Made by a program: the position numbers and the translations under genes. A stretch of DNA of 64,000 bases from Nymphaea colorata. Taxonomy: Eukaryota; Streptophyta; Magnoliopsida; Nymphaeales; Nymphaeaceae. Under the pieces are notes generated by a model, which saw only the letters and a program-made list of their open reading frames with translations, was not told where the DNA came from and did no database searches. The stretch lies in contig NC_045143.1 in the NCBI RefSeq assembly GCF_008831285.2, positions 17,336,464 through 17,400,463 on the forward strand, given 5' to 3'. Shown one piece after another: positions 44,385-54,751 of the stretch (its first letter is position 1; each line of letters starts with the position of its first letter).

Positions 44385-45295
44385 AGGCGATCAAATACAC
44401 CAACAACAATATCTCAACTGTTTTAAGAAAATAGTAACTACAAGACTTGAACAGCAATCTTTTATAAGAACGAAAGACATAACCCTAAGAAAGAGATCAC
44501 CTGGTGAAGGCTGCATTCATTCCCTCTTTCTTCATTCTCCCATTCAAACTCTCTCTTCTTGCCCTGCTGATCAACCCACGCATCCCTACTGCAACTTTCT
44601 CCTTCTTACTGCCTCTTTTAATTTGAAGAGGCATGAGAAAAAGGGTGCCCGATGGTGAGGTCACCATTTTGCCGAGCTGAGGCTCGGGTTCTCTATTGAG
44701 GTTGGACCCAACCAAGCAAGTGGTTGGTTTACTCTAGCTGCAACTGCATATTGATTGAGCTTCCTGCAATTCATTGGGTAGCTCTTTATGCCAGACTGCT
44801 AAAGTGCATAAATTACTTTTCAATCGTATTGACTATACTTAATTAGAACCTTTGGAAATTATTTTTTCTAATGTGCAGGGGCCGGCCCCAATGTCAGGCA
44901 TCAGAAGACACCATTTTTGAGTTATCTTCATTGACACCTTCTCTAAATTCACATGGTTGTTTTTATTGAAGCATAAAACTGAGGCATTGGACACTGTAGA
45001 AGGCACTTGAAGCAAATTTGTAGTTCAACACAGCTTTTCACTGCCTTACAGATGACTAGTTGAGAGAACTATTCAAACTCTAGAAAATACATTGCAGTCA
45101 CGTGCATTAAAGTGGAGAGGACTGAGACAAGCATGTCCATTTAATGGAGTTTGCGTAGAACAACAGCTTCCATGCGAGCATTGGCATGGCACATTTCGAG
45201 GGCATTATATGGAAGACCCTATAGATACCTACTTTTTTTGGATGAAGTTGGAGCATGAGCCATCAAGAACCTGTCCATGGTACAACATTATAAGG
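42990..45295. other. unassigned stretch
   Basis: Overlapping ORFs on both strands at 42844-43416 (minus) and 43148-43612 (plus) come from a repetitive AACCCATTGCAGAACCC-like run and show no domain. No gene recognised. Confidence 0.3.
44320..44379. repeat. (TA)n microsatellite
   Basis: About 30 uninterrupted TA units. Confidence 0.95.
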
Positions 45296-45615
45296 ATCAA
45301 GTCAAGATGATATGCAAGTTGCTTTTAACAGCACGAAGCAAACAGAAGAGATATGGAAATCGGAGGCATAGAGAACCGAGCATTGAAGTTGCTGACCATG
45401 TATTTGTTTGGCAAAAAAGGTAGGTTTGGCAAAAAAGGTAGGTTGAGTCCCTATTACGTGGGCCCATTTGATGTCTTAGAGTGAACTGGTGAAATGGCCT
45501 TTCGAATTGCATTACCTCCGGAATATGGCCACATTCATAACGTCTTTCATGTGTGGATGCTTTTGCAATTTGTACCAGATCCATTGCATGTCATTCAACA
45601 CAAAGCCATCGTTTA
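45296..45615 (+). pseudogene. Ty3/gypsy integrase C-terminal fragment
   Basis: Translation, with frame changes, contains DHVFVWQKR, KGRLSPYYVGPFDVLE, GEMAFRIALPPEYGHIHNVFHV and LLQFVPDP, the conserved tail of chromovirus-type gypsy integrases. A 19-bp direct duplication (GTTTGGCAAAAAAGGTAG, 45408-45443) lies inside. Flanks do not show an LTR, so it is an isolated remnant. Confidence 0.7.
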
Positions 45616-46603
45616 AAAATATATATATATATGTAATCGAGTCGAGTTCGAGTTCGTTTAACGAAGCTCGCTTAACCGAACTCGGCTCGTTAGCTCGAGT
45701 TGAGTAACGAATATTGTTCTTCCGTCAATGATTCTTTTTATCTCTCTTCACTGGCTTTCTCTTCATTCTTATGAAACCCCACCGGCCACAATTCTTCAAA
45801 CTGCAGGTTATAACATCAACGCTAAGGTACACCCTCTTGCTCTCGGCCTCTCCTATCCCTCTACTCTCCCATTCTATCTTCCCCTCTTTAATTTCTCTCT
45901 CTCTTTCTCTCTCATTTTGCCCAAGCCTCTCCCTCTACTTTCCCCCTCTCTCTCTCATCTCACTCTCTCTCGTTTTGCCAAAAGGAGGCTTTCTGGAACC
46001 CTCGCTTGGGCGAGGGTTTTGCCCAAGTGAGGGTTTCACTCATTCCCTCGCAGGGGTGAGGGTATGCCCAAATGTGGTGTTTTAAAAACCCTCGCTTGGG
46101 CAGGCGGGGGTTTTAGAAACCCTCACTTGAAACCCTTGTGTTGGGTGAGGGTTCCTTGCTTGGCGGGCAAGGGCTTCCGAAACCCTTCTCGTGTGTTCTG
46201 GGTGGGGGAGAAGCAGGTGATGGCAGTGGCTGAGTTCCGATGGCATTCACATTTGCGTTAACGAACTATGTGAACGGGAAAATGCCAAGAGTAGTGTTGG
46301 CAGTGGTGAAGACTGTGATTGGGGGTGGCGGTAGTTTTGGGTTCAAAAACACATAGAAAGGCGATAGTGGCGGTGGTAGATCTCCAAGATTCCAAGGCAA
46401 AGCAGTGAGACGAGTTTGTCGAGCCGTAATCGGGTCGAGCTCGAGCTCAACAAATTCTGCCGAGTCAAGCTGGAACTGCATCAGTCGAGTTATTCTCGAG
46501 CTCGAGCTTGAGGTTAGCCGAGCTCGAGCTCGAGCTCGAGCTTGAGGTTAGCCGAGCTCGAGCTGGGTGAACTTGGGCTCGACTCGACTCGTGTTCATCC
46601 CTA
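45616..46603. repeat. repeat-rich segment with TCGAG-rich ends and CCCTCGCTTGGG units
   Basis: Both ends are rich in GTCGAGTTCGAG / CTCGAGCTCGAG words in inverted sense (45630-45710 and 46415-46595). The right end, read in reverse, begins TAGGGATGAACACGAGTCGAG, a hAT-like terminus, but the left end has no matching terminus. Between 45990 and 46185 a motif AACCCTCGCTTGGG recurs with its inverse CCCAAG-GAGGGTT. Some short frames are open across it but look fortuitous. Confidence 0.4.
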
Positions 46604-47822
46604 ACCAAGAACGACTGATGGAGACCTTAGATTGGTTGGAGCGAGCAATGAGGAAGAAGACCATACTATTAAGTAAAGTGCATTGGTTGCATCATACAAT
46701 TGCTTGCGAACTAGAGACATATATGAGAATCAAGTACTCCTATTTATTTGATAAGATTCGAAATTCCGTGAATGAAATTTTTTTGGCTTGGTAGGATGTA
46801 ATCCCTCGCATGTTTTAAATGGTAAAATTTGATTTTATTATTATTATTTGTATTTATCATTTTGTTGAGGGACCATTAGTTTCTTTCGACACACGTTAGC
46901 ATCCACCAAGAGTAAAGTAGCGTGGAGAGGAGGCTAGCTAGTTTCTTTAAATGGGTAATTGTGCCGTTTTGGGAGGTGTTATCATTAGTAGCGTTGAGGG
47001 ACCATTAGTTTCTTCTTGTCGTCATCATTTTTTTTATCCTTGCTGGCATATATGTTAGCATGAGGTCTGGTTCCATAGTCCGCTGGCCTAATGTTGTAGG
47101 CATAATTGATTTGTTTCTTTAATGAATTTATGGTAAACAATTGTCTTATGCATATCTTACAACAAATGGATGATAAAATGACTTGCCCGTATAGTGACAT
47201 ATTACCCACCATGCCTGTTCCAGCTAGAAGAATGAGTTAAAAGGTTACATGTTATAAATATTACATGGTTATATTTCAAGCACACATAATGTGAACATAC
47301 ATGATCTTTATACTCACAGTAAAGTAAATATATACATAATAGTAATAACAAATATAGCTGTGAGTGTGGGAAGTCAGAGCTCCTTCACTTTGTCATGCCA
47401 GAAGACAACAGAGAAGATTCCTGCCCTAGCGATGGTGCGCTCGCTTGAACCTCGACATGACGTCATTGCATCTTAGATAAAAAAATAATAATAACTAATA
47501 ATAATAAGCACATGTAAATATGTAATCGAAATGACAAATCGTCAAGGTGTGGTGTGATAATGGGTAGAGTTGCTGGCACGAGTTGTACACTCGAAAGTAT
47601 TGCTGGTCGCCGGAGAATTAGTAAATAAACACCTAAGAAGGAGGGAGGGGTTTCACCCATTGCGTTGCCATGGTGGTGTGTCGATAGACAAAGGTGTCCC
47701 AACATGGTTGGACATCGTCAGCCAAGGTTTCACTCTATGAAACTCTCGGCTGAAGAAAAACCCATTGAAGAGGAGTGATCGAGAGGAGGGAGGGAAGTCC
47801 CACGACGAGTGAGAAGCGGTGC
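46604..47822. other. unassigned stretch
   Basis: Short ORFs at 46567-46794 (plus) and 46985-47212 (minus) could be exon remnants, but I recognise no family. Confidence 0.3.
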
Positions 47823-47827
47823 TTTGC

Positions 47828-48247
47828 TGTTAACCCACAAGCTGCTGACCATTACATACAAACTGATAACAGCTGCTCAACGGATTCAACAAATGAAGAA
47901 AATCATGACAAATCAATTCAGCACAATCTTAACAAAAAAGCAACTATACTCGCTGGATTTGGAGTAATAAATCAAGGAAAAGCATCTCACAAGGCAGGGA
48001 ATTAAGGCAAGAAAAGTGGCAACATATCCTCATCAAAGGAGAAAGAAACAATTATAGAAACTAGAAATTTAAGGAAGGATTGTTTAAAATTAAAACAAAT
48101 CTGTAACTGTCCTTCCAAGAAACGTGTATAAATACTCTATCAAGGGAACCTCACATCATCAAGTCTTGTTGGTGTGAGAGACAGTGGACTGGACGTAGGA
48201 TTTTAATCCGAACCACTTAAATTTCTCGTCTTGCATTTTTCCTTTCA
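47828..48247 (+). repeat. 5' LTR of copia element D
   Basis: TGTTAACCC to CCTTTCA, 420 bases. TATA box TATAAATA at 48127-48134. Confidence 0.95.
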
Positions 48248-48259
48248 TGGTATCAGAGC
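48248..48259 (+). promoter_or_regulatory. primer-binding site of copia element D
   Basis: TGGTATCAGAGC, the classic initiator tRNA-Met site, directly after the LTR. Confidence 0.95.
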
Positions 48260-48343
48260 TTTCTTCGTGAGGATTAACGATTTCTCCTTGGCTTCCGGTG
48301 CATCCTCTTCGTCCATCATGCAGCTAAGTATCTATATCCTTCA

Positions 48344-49300
48344 ATGATTAATGTTGCAAATTTTATCTCGATCAAACTCTCTCACAAGAATTACTTGCTT
48401 TGGCAAACCCAAATGCTTGGACTAATTGAAAACCAAGACATGATGGGATTTATTGGTGGACAAATTTCCAAACTGACCTCTACCATTGAAAGTGTTGAAA
48501 ATGGTGAAGCCCGTTTAGTCCCAAATCCAGAATTTTTTGCTTGGAAAAAATGAGACTGACTTCTTAAAGGGTGGATCACTGGATCGCTCTCTAAAGAAGT
48601 GCTAGGTCTTGTAGTTGGACTCCAAAGCTCTGTGGAAGTTTGGAATCCCCTTATAAAGGTCTTTCCTAGAGAATCTAAAGACCTGGAATTTCTGCTAAAC
48701 AGAAAATTACAGACATTTCAAAAGCAAGACAAAACCGTCACCGAATATATAACATGTTTCAAAACCATATGTGATGAGTTGGCAGCCATTGGGAAACCTC
48801 TGTCCGATCAAGACAAAATTTATTGGCTCATAAATGGGCTTGGATCAGGTTATGAATCATTCATGACTATACTTCGACCTCCTATTCCTACATATATTGA
48901 TGTTGTCTCACTGCTTGAAAGCCACGACAACATGAAAAACCTCCATGGTTTCCAACTCAATCCTAATGCAGCATTCATAAGCCAACAAGTTCAAGTTCAA
49001 TCTGCTCGCTCTCACAATTATAGAGGATGTGATCACTATAACAGAAAAAATAGTAACTCTCGCTTCAACTCGCAAGGATGTGGATTTTCACTTGCATCTC
49101 AAGTTCAATCTTCCCACCAACATTCCAGCCAATGTCGGGCGAAACACCTCTCAATCTTCAGTAAAAGCAGCGTGTCAAATTTGTGGTTTGAGTAATCAAA
49201 CGGCATTCAAATGCTATAACAGATTCAATCAGGCGTATCAGCCCAAAGATCTTCCAAAAAAATTTTCTACTGTTCAAGTTGCCAATCCAAATGATGCATA
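48344..49300 (+). pseudogene. gag of copia element D
   Basis: Copia Gag. N-terminal KLSHKNYLLWQTQM and GFIGGQIS, then two TGA stops at 48551 and 48557 (WKK-stop-D-stop-LLKGWITGSLS, where the family reads RRSDRLLRGW). The UBN2-type core is LNRKLQTFQKQDKTVTEYI and KIYWLINGLGSGYE. A frameshift near 49090 moves the frame. The zinc knuckle CQICGLSNQTAFKC lies in the new frame near 49170-49212; the His of C-x2-C-x4-H-x4-C is replaced by Gln. Confidence 0.8.
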
Positions 49301-49745
49301 TTGGTATCTGGTGCAACTACTCATGTTACAGATGATCCAGGTAAACTCAAGAATCTCATTAAATATCATGGAATTGATTCAGTTATGGTTGGAAATGGGC
49401 AGCATTTACTGATAACTAATATTGGCTCTACTAATCTTCATCTTCACAACGCTCCCTCTTGATAATGTGTTGGTTATTCCTGCTATTAAGAAAAATCTTA
49501 TTTTTGTAAGTCAGCTTACATCTTTCATGCCCTATGTATTTGAGTTCACATCTGATTCGTTTGTGATTAAGGACAAGGAAACCAGTCGGATGATTGCCAA
49601 GGGAGCTAGAGAATGAGATTTGTATGCACTCAAGACCAAACCAAAAGCAGTATTCTTTTTAGATCATTTCAGGACAGTAACTTCAAAAATTTGGCATAGT
49701 CAGCTTGGGCATCCATATGCTAAGATCATTGATTTTTTGTCATAA
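49301..49745 (+). pseudogene. protease and pre-integrase region of copia element D
   Basis: The protease site SGATTHVTDDPG is readable from 49311, one frame away from the upstream WYL, so a frameshift falls exactly at the catalytic Asp. The frame shifts again near 49440 to DNVLVIPAIKKNLIFVSQLTS, and a TGA occurs at 49614. WHSQLGHP marks the pre-integrase zinc-binding region near 49693. Confidence 0.7.
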
Positions 49746-49750
49746 AGTTA

Positions 49751-50566
49751 ATGGCAAAAACGTCTATGTTTTCTATTTGTCAAAGCTGTCAATTTAGAAA
49801 AGCAACATGTTTGCATTTTCTTTTATTAGATGATGAATATTATGAACCCTTCGAAAAAATACATTGTGATCTTTGGGGACTAGCGCCGGATGACTCTTTT
49901 CAAAAATTTCGATATTATACTCTCTTTGTTAATCAACACTCTAGATACTCTTGGATCTATCCATTAAAAACCAAGTCTGATTTTTTTACAAAGTTTATGG
50001 AATTTCATAAGAATGTGACAACGCAATTCGGAAGATCTGTAAAAAAATTTCGAAGTGATGAAGGTGGTAAATTCAATAGCGTTGTGTTTCTCTTTTATTT
50101 AAGAGAATGTGGAATCAAACATCTCAAGGCTTGCCCAAAAACACCTGAACAGAATGGATTAGTGGAGAGGAAACACATGTTAGTTACTGAACTTGGATTA
50201 ACTCTATTGTTTCATAGTAATTTACCAGCAAAATATTGGGTGGAAGCTTTTTCTACTACTGTTTGGCTCATAAATCGATTGCCGACATCCACGCTCCAAA
50301 TGCTAAGCCCATATGAAAATTTATTTCATAAACCTCCAGATTATTCTTGCCTATGGACATTTGGGTGTAGATGTTTTCTCTACATTAAGAGCAACAAACA
50401 CAAATTTGAACCCAAATCTTTACCATGTGCCTTTATAGGGTGTAATGACCAACAAAAAGGTTATCGTTGCCTTTATCCCTTACAAATCGGGTGTATATTT
50501 CAAGACACGTTGTGTTTGATGAAAAATGTTTTCCTTTCAATAGAGGTTCGGCTAGAGCACCACTAA
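49751..50566 (+). CDS. integrase of copia element D
   Basis: A continuous 271-codon frame. Zinc-binding CQSCQFRKA at the start, then EKIHCDLWGL (first Asp), KFRSDEGGKFNS (second Asp; Gly replaces the usual first Gly-Glu order only slightly) and CPKTPEQNGLVERKH (Glu). The tail has WLINRLPTSTLQ, FGCRCF and PCAFIGCNDQQKGYRC. All three catalytic acids are present, but the frame stops before reaching RT and is cut off from protease. Confidence 0.85.
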   Translation: MAKTSMFSICQSCQFRKATCLHFLLLDDEYYEPFEKIHCDLWGLAPDDSFQKFRYYTLFVNQHSRYSWIYPLKTKSDFFTKFMEFHKNVTTQFGRSVKKFRSDEGGKFNSVVFLFYLRECGIKHLKACPKTPEQNGLVERKHMLVTELGLTLLFHSNLPAKYWVEAFSTTVWLINRLPTSTLQMLSPYENLFHKPPDYSCLWTFGCRCFLYIKSNKHKFEPKSLPCAFIGCNDQQKGYRCLYPLQIGCIFQDTLCLMKNVFLSIEVRLEHH

Positions 50567-50663
50567 ATTACAACTTTGCTCATGATCTAGTGTCTTTTTC
50601 TCATGTCGCCACTCAACCTGACCGGCCTATTCTCCCCGAAGTGAACCCCCATGATCTTGCCTA

Positions 50664-50883
50664 ACTTCACAATGGTGAACCAGAACCTCCCTCTCTTGCT
50701 TATTCTCTACAACCATCAGTCATGTCTCCCTTACCTTTAGCTCCACCAGACTCACTGGCTCTCCCCTCATCTGACTTCACAATAGTGAACCAGAACCTCC
50801 CTCTCTTGCTTCTTCTCTACAACCATCAGTCATGTCTCCCTTACCTTTAGCTCCACCAAACCCACTGGCTCTCCCCTCACCAT
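50664..50883 (+). repeat. 110-bp tandem duplication in the integrase-RT linker of element D
   Basis: ACTTCACAATGGTGAACC at 50664 recurs as ACTTCACAATAGTGAACC at 50774, and AACCATCAGT at 50711 recurs at 50821. The copies are nearly identical. 110 is not a multiple of 3, so the duplication itself shifts the reading frame. Confidence 0.9.
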
Positions 50884-52334
50884 TGCTGCCTAGCTCGTAC
50901 TCTCCAATTTCATCTCATCCCTCACCCAATACCTCTGCTAGACCGTCTCATCCTATGGTCACGCATTCTCAAAATGGCATTGTTAAACCCAATCTCAAAT
51001 ACCTATTAACTAACCATGTTCCCACTGAACCAAGACATTTTTCCTTTGCTTTTAAACATCCTGGTTGGAGGAAAGCTATGGAGGATGAAATGGCAGCATT
51101 GATTGCAAATGAGACATGGATTTTGGTACTTCGCAATCCCTTGATGCATATTATTGGCAGCCGATGGGTGTACAAAACCAAATTTAATAGTGATGGCCAA
51201 GTTGACAGACTTAAGGCGTGGATGGTAGTGGAAGGCTATACTCAAGTTGAAGGTGTAGATTTTCTTGAAACTTTTTCACCAGTTATCAAACTAGCAACTA
51301 TTCGGATTGTTCTCTCTATTGCTCTCATGAACAGTTGGCCCCTTAAACAACTAGATGTCAAGAATACATTCTTGAATGGCTATTTGACTGAAACTTTATT
51401 AATTGAGCAGCCACCAGGTTTCAAAGATGATCGATTTCCACACCATCTTTGCAAATTAAATCGCACGCTATATGGCCTCAAACAGGCCCCTCGAGCTTGG
51501 TATGATCAGTTTGCTCAATTTTTATTCTCTCACAATTTTCAAGCCAGCTCTGTCGATCTATCGTTATTTGTTCGACTCCAAGAATCCAGGGTGACTATAC
51601 TTCTATTCTATGTGGATGATATCATTCTCACTGGCAGTTGTCCAACTTTTCTTGCTCACTTCCAAAATGAAGTATCATGTACATTTGCTATGAATGATAT
51701 TGGGGAATTACATTATTTTTTAGGCATTCAAGTCCAATGCACTGCTTCCGGACTGTTCCTCAACCAGCAACATTATGCTATGGAAATTCTAGAACACGCC
51801 CAGATGCGATTTTGCAGATCAACTTTTACCCCAATGGTTACTAATGTTTCCAGCATCAGCACTTTAGAAGAAGTCTATCCCAATGCTACATTGTATCACA
51901 GTCTTGTTGGTGCTTTGCAATATCTTAAGTTTACTCGACCAGACATCACTTATGTTGTTAATTATGAGTCACAGTTTACACATGTTCCTTCTCTGAGCCA
52001 TTTTCAGTTGTTGAAATGCATCCTTCGTTATATTCAGGACACTATCTCTCTTGGGATGCAATTCTTTAAGCCCACCAAATTATCTGTTAGAACTTATTCT
52101 GATGCAGATTGGGCCGGCTGCCCCTCCACTTGTCACTCTACCATAGGATATTGCACTTTTCTGGGACTCAATTGTATTTCCTGGGCATCTAAGAAACAAC
52201 AAAGTGTTGCGCGATCCTCTTGTGAAGCAGAATATCGTGCTCTTGCAACGGCAGCAGTAGAACTAGCTTGGATCACATTCATCCTTAAAGATCTCGGTCT
52301 TTTTTCTCTCTCAACCTCTCTTGTTGTTATGTAA
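50832..52334 (+). CDS. reverse transcriptase and RNase H of copia element D
   Basis: A 500-codon open frame. The start is arbitrary (ATG in the second copy of the linker duplication). A Pro/Ser-rich linker is followed by RT: WILVLRNP, GSRWVYKTKFNSDG, VDFLETFSPVIK, LKQLDVKNTFLNGYL and the catalytic YVDDI (near 51607-51621). RNase H: TYSDADWAGCPSTCHST, WASKKQQSVARSS, EAEYRALA. It ends at a frameshift (TAA 52332); the remaining tail (FRMKHIELDFHFVREK, DLFTKSLP) continues in another frame to about 52570. Well preserved compared with gag. Confidence 0.9.
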   Translation: MSPLPLAPPNPLALPSPLLPSSYSPISSHPSPNTSARPSHPMVTHSQNGIVKPNLKYLLTNHVPTEPRHFSFAFKHPGWRKAMEDEMAALIANETWILVLRNPLMHIIGSRWVYKTKFNSDGQVDRLKAWMVVEGYTQVEGVDFLETFSPVIKLATIRIVLSIALMNSWPLKQLDVKNTFLNGYLTETLLIEQPPGFKDDRFPHHLCKLNRTLYGLKQAPRAWYDQFAQFLFSHNFQASSVDLSLFVRLQESRVTILLFYVDDIILTGSCPTFLAHFQNEVSCTFAMNDIGELHYFLGIQVQCTASGLFLNQQHYAMEILEHAQMRFCRSTFTPMVTNVSSISTLEEVYPNATLYHSLVGALQYLKFTRPDITYVVNYESQFTHVPSLSHFQLLKCILRYIQDTISLGMQFFKPTKLSVRTYSDADWAGCPSTCHSTIGYCTFLGLNCISWASKKQQSVARSSCEAEYRALATAAVELAWITFILKDLGLFSLSTSLVVM

Positions 52335-52563
52335 CAACCTTTCCGCTTTGCAATCCACCATCAAAACGGCAAATCATTTTCGGATGAAGCATATTGAGCT
52401 TGATTTTCATTTTGTACGAGAAAAGGTTGCTCTTGGATCCTTAGTCACTCAATATATCTAGTCCACTCATCAGCTTTCTGATCTGTTTACAAAGTCATTG
52501 CCTCACCATCGGTTGACAACATTGAGTCACAATCTCGTTCTTCGCCAAAATCTATACTCAAGA

Positions 52564-52574
52564 TTGAAGGGGGA
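52564..52574 (+). promoter_or_regulatory. polypurine tract of copia element D
   Basis: TTGAAGGGGGA directly before the 3' LTR. Confidence 0.9.
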
Positions 52575-52997
52575 TGCTAACGCACAAGATGTTGACCGTA
52601 ACATACAAACTGATAATAATTGCTCAATGGATTCAACGGATGAAGAAAATCATGAAGATCATGACAAATAAATTCAGCACAATCTTAACAAAAAGGCAAC
52701 TATACCTGCTGGATTTGGAGTAATAAATCAAGGAAGAGCATCTCACAAGGTAGGGAATCAAAGCAAGAAAAGTGGCAACATATCCTCATCAAAGGAGAAA
52801 TAAACGATTATAGAAACTATAAATTTAAGAAAACATTGTTTGAAATTATAAAAAATCTGTAACAGTCCTTCTAAAAAACTTGTATAAATACTCTATCAAG
52901 GGAGCCTCACATCATCAAGTCTGGTTGGTGTGAGAGACAATGGACATAGGATTTTAATCTGAACCACTTAAATTTCTGGTCTTCATTTTTCCTTTCA
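52575..52997 (+). repeat. 3' LTR of copia element D
   Basis: TGCTAACGC to CCTTTCA, 423 bases. TATA box at 52883-52890. Followed by TTTGC. Confidence 0.95.
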
Positions 52998-53002
52998 TTT
53001 GC

Positions 53003-54360
53003 TATGGCACCGAGTGCCCAAAATACGCCAACGCATCCGTTGGCCCCAATAGGTGAGGACCCATCATCCCTTTTGGTGGTGACCTTTGAGTGAGTCGGAG
53101 GATCAGTCCCTGCTACCAGTGGGATAGCTGGTGTTTTCCCCACTTGACGAGAGCTCAGCAGCGAGGAAGACACCTCCCAGGCAAAAGGAGTAGGCAGCTC
53201 CATTGGAAAACCTCCACCACTGAAATCATGAGCAGAGAGACTCCTCTAGGACTCAATGGAGGAAGAAGAAGTTGGTGAACCATTGGAGGTAGACTGCAAG
53301 ATGATTACCCATGCATTTTCATCTCGTCAAGATTTTGAAGCGTCCTTTTTGCTGGTCGGCAACGTGCTGTTTTGTCGGCGGAGAGTCCAAACGAGGGATG
53401 GACTATTGCTTCATTATGAATGGCCCTCACGAGCAACGGGTGGAGATCTCTAATCCCTGCTTCTCCTTTATGGGCAGAGGATATCTTTTGGTTCAGGTAG
53501 AGTGCCAAAAAGAACTCTTGGTTGTTTTGAGAAGAGGAGCATGGCTTCTAGTCGGTTGCACCTTGATAGCAACTCAGTGGCATACAGGAATGAAGCTTAG
53601 CATTGAAGATTAAGTTAAGATCCCCATTTGGATCGAACTCCCCAACCTTTCGTCCATGCTGGAATTGGCAAATGTTCCAGGCAGTAGCCACTGGCCTTGG
53701 AGGAACAGTATTGGAGATCAACTTCCCTTACAAGGTCGCTGTTAATAGTAGGGTTTGTGGGAATACGTATCTCGGTCCCTCTCAGCTTTGTTCCCAAATC
53801 CGTAGTAGAACTCTTTGTAGCCGGGGAGGCACCTCTCATCCAAGTGGTCATATATGAGGCGTGGGTAAAATTATGTTCCAAACGTAAGTAGGCTTCTCAC
53901 TAAAAAGAGAGTTGTACAGCCCATACTACTCCAGCGCATGATCCTTGCGCGCAGACGGCTCTGTCTACTGGCTGGACCGAAGTCTAAATTGCAAATCGCC
54001 AACAACACAGAAAGGAGCCATCCATGGTAAAAAGAACAGAATCAGCATCAACCAGCAGCCCTCGTCACAACCGCTTCCAGGTGCTGGAGAGCAAGGAAGC
54101 TGAGCTTAAGCAGCCTGGACAAGATGGGTGCAACCACGAAGTTGAAGCTGATTCCGGTCGAGTCCAGAGGAAAACCCCCAGCAGAATGGAACATGAGACA
54201 CCAAATTCCCCTCCTGCCCAGGCTGTTGGCGTACCAAACTTAGAGGGAGTCAGAGGAGGAGTGCATGATCAGTCACGTACTTGTAGATCTCCTCCTGCAC
54301 GAGAAAATCTGTTTGAGAAACCGTCTTTGGAAGAAATCTCTAATGGGAAGGCTCTCTAAT
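53003..54360 (+). pseudogene. L1-type LINE ORF1 (DUF4283-like) remnant
   Basis: Broken frames with the features of plant LINE ORF1. A DUF4283-like nucleic-acid-binding region spans about 53270-53880: FSSRQDFEASFLLVG, then in shifted frames CQKELLVVLRRGAWLL, then PIWIELPNL and VEL with VAVNSRVC. A polar, Pro/Gln-rich C-terminal part follows at 54024-54359 (SPRHNRFQVLESKEAE). At least three frameshifts. ORF1 proteins bind the LINE RNA. The copia element D target site lies just upstream, possibly in the LINE 5' region. Confidence 0.6.
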
Positions 54361-54751
54361 GACTCAGACGGAGCTCGAGCATGACAATGCAAGAAGGCTC
54401 ACGTTCGACTCCAAGAGGTAAATAACTCTCTCGTTATCTCTCTGGCAAATTGTTTTGGGGAGCCCAGGCAGGGCTATGCAGGTGTTAGTCAGAGGCTGGT
54501 TGTTGCATGGGCACCACGGAGGGGTGCTTGACTCACGCAGATGCTAGAGTCGAGAGATTGCGTGGGTTGGAAGTAGTGACCAAGACTCCTTCCTTGATCC
54601 CAGGGAGCCAGCGTAGAGGAAAACCACAACTCAGAATTGCCTAGAGAGGTTCAAGCAGAGGGTTGGCAATGTGAGCTTAAAATCCCTACGAGCCTCACGG
54701 GTTTGCTTGGGGATGAACAATGCCAGTGTGAATTAATTCTCTTGTTTTCCC

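Larger units (their letters stand above)
47828..52997 (+). mobile_element. Ty1/copia element D with perfect target duplication
   Basis: Complete 5170-bp element: LTRs 47828-48247 and 52575-52997, PBS and PPT in place, copia order gag, protease, integrase, RT, RNase H. TTTGC flanks both sides (47823-47827 and 52998-53002), a perfect 5-bp target duplication that fixes the borders. The LTRs differ at many positions (roughly 85-90 percent alike by eye), so it is not young. Coding parts carry stops and frameshifts. Confidence 0.95.

Noticed and set aside
45728-46085. ORFs of about 100 codons with long Leu/Ser/Pro runs
   Set aside because: They are translations of CT-rich repeats in two overlapping frames.
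49751-52334. Copia D integrase and RT as functional host genes
   Set aside because: They are parts of a bounded LTR element with target duplications.
53256-54359. Series of plus-strand ORFs as separate host genes
   Set aside because: They are consecutive frame-shifted pieces of one LINE ORF1.
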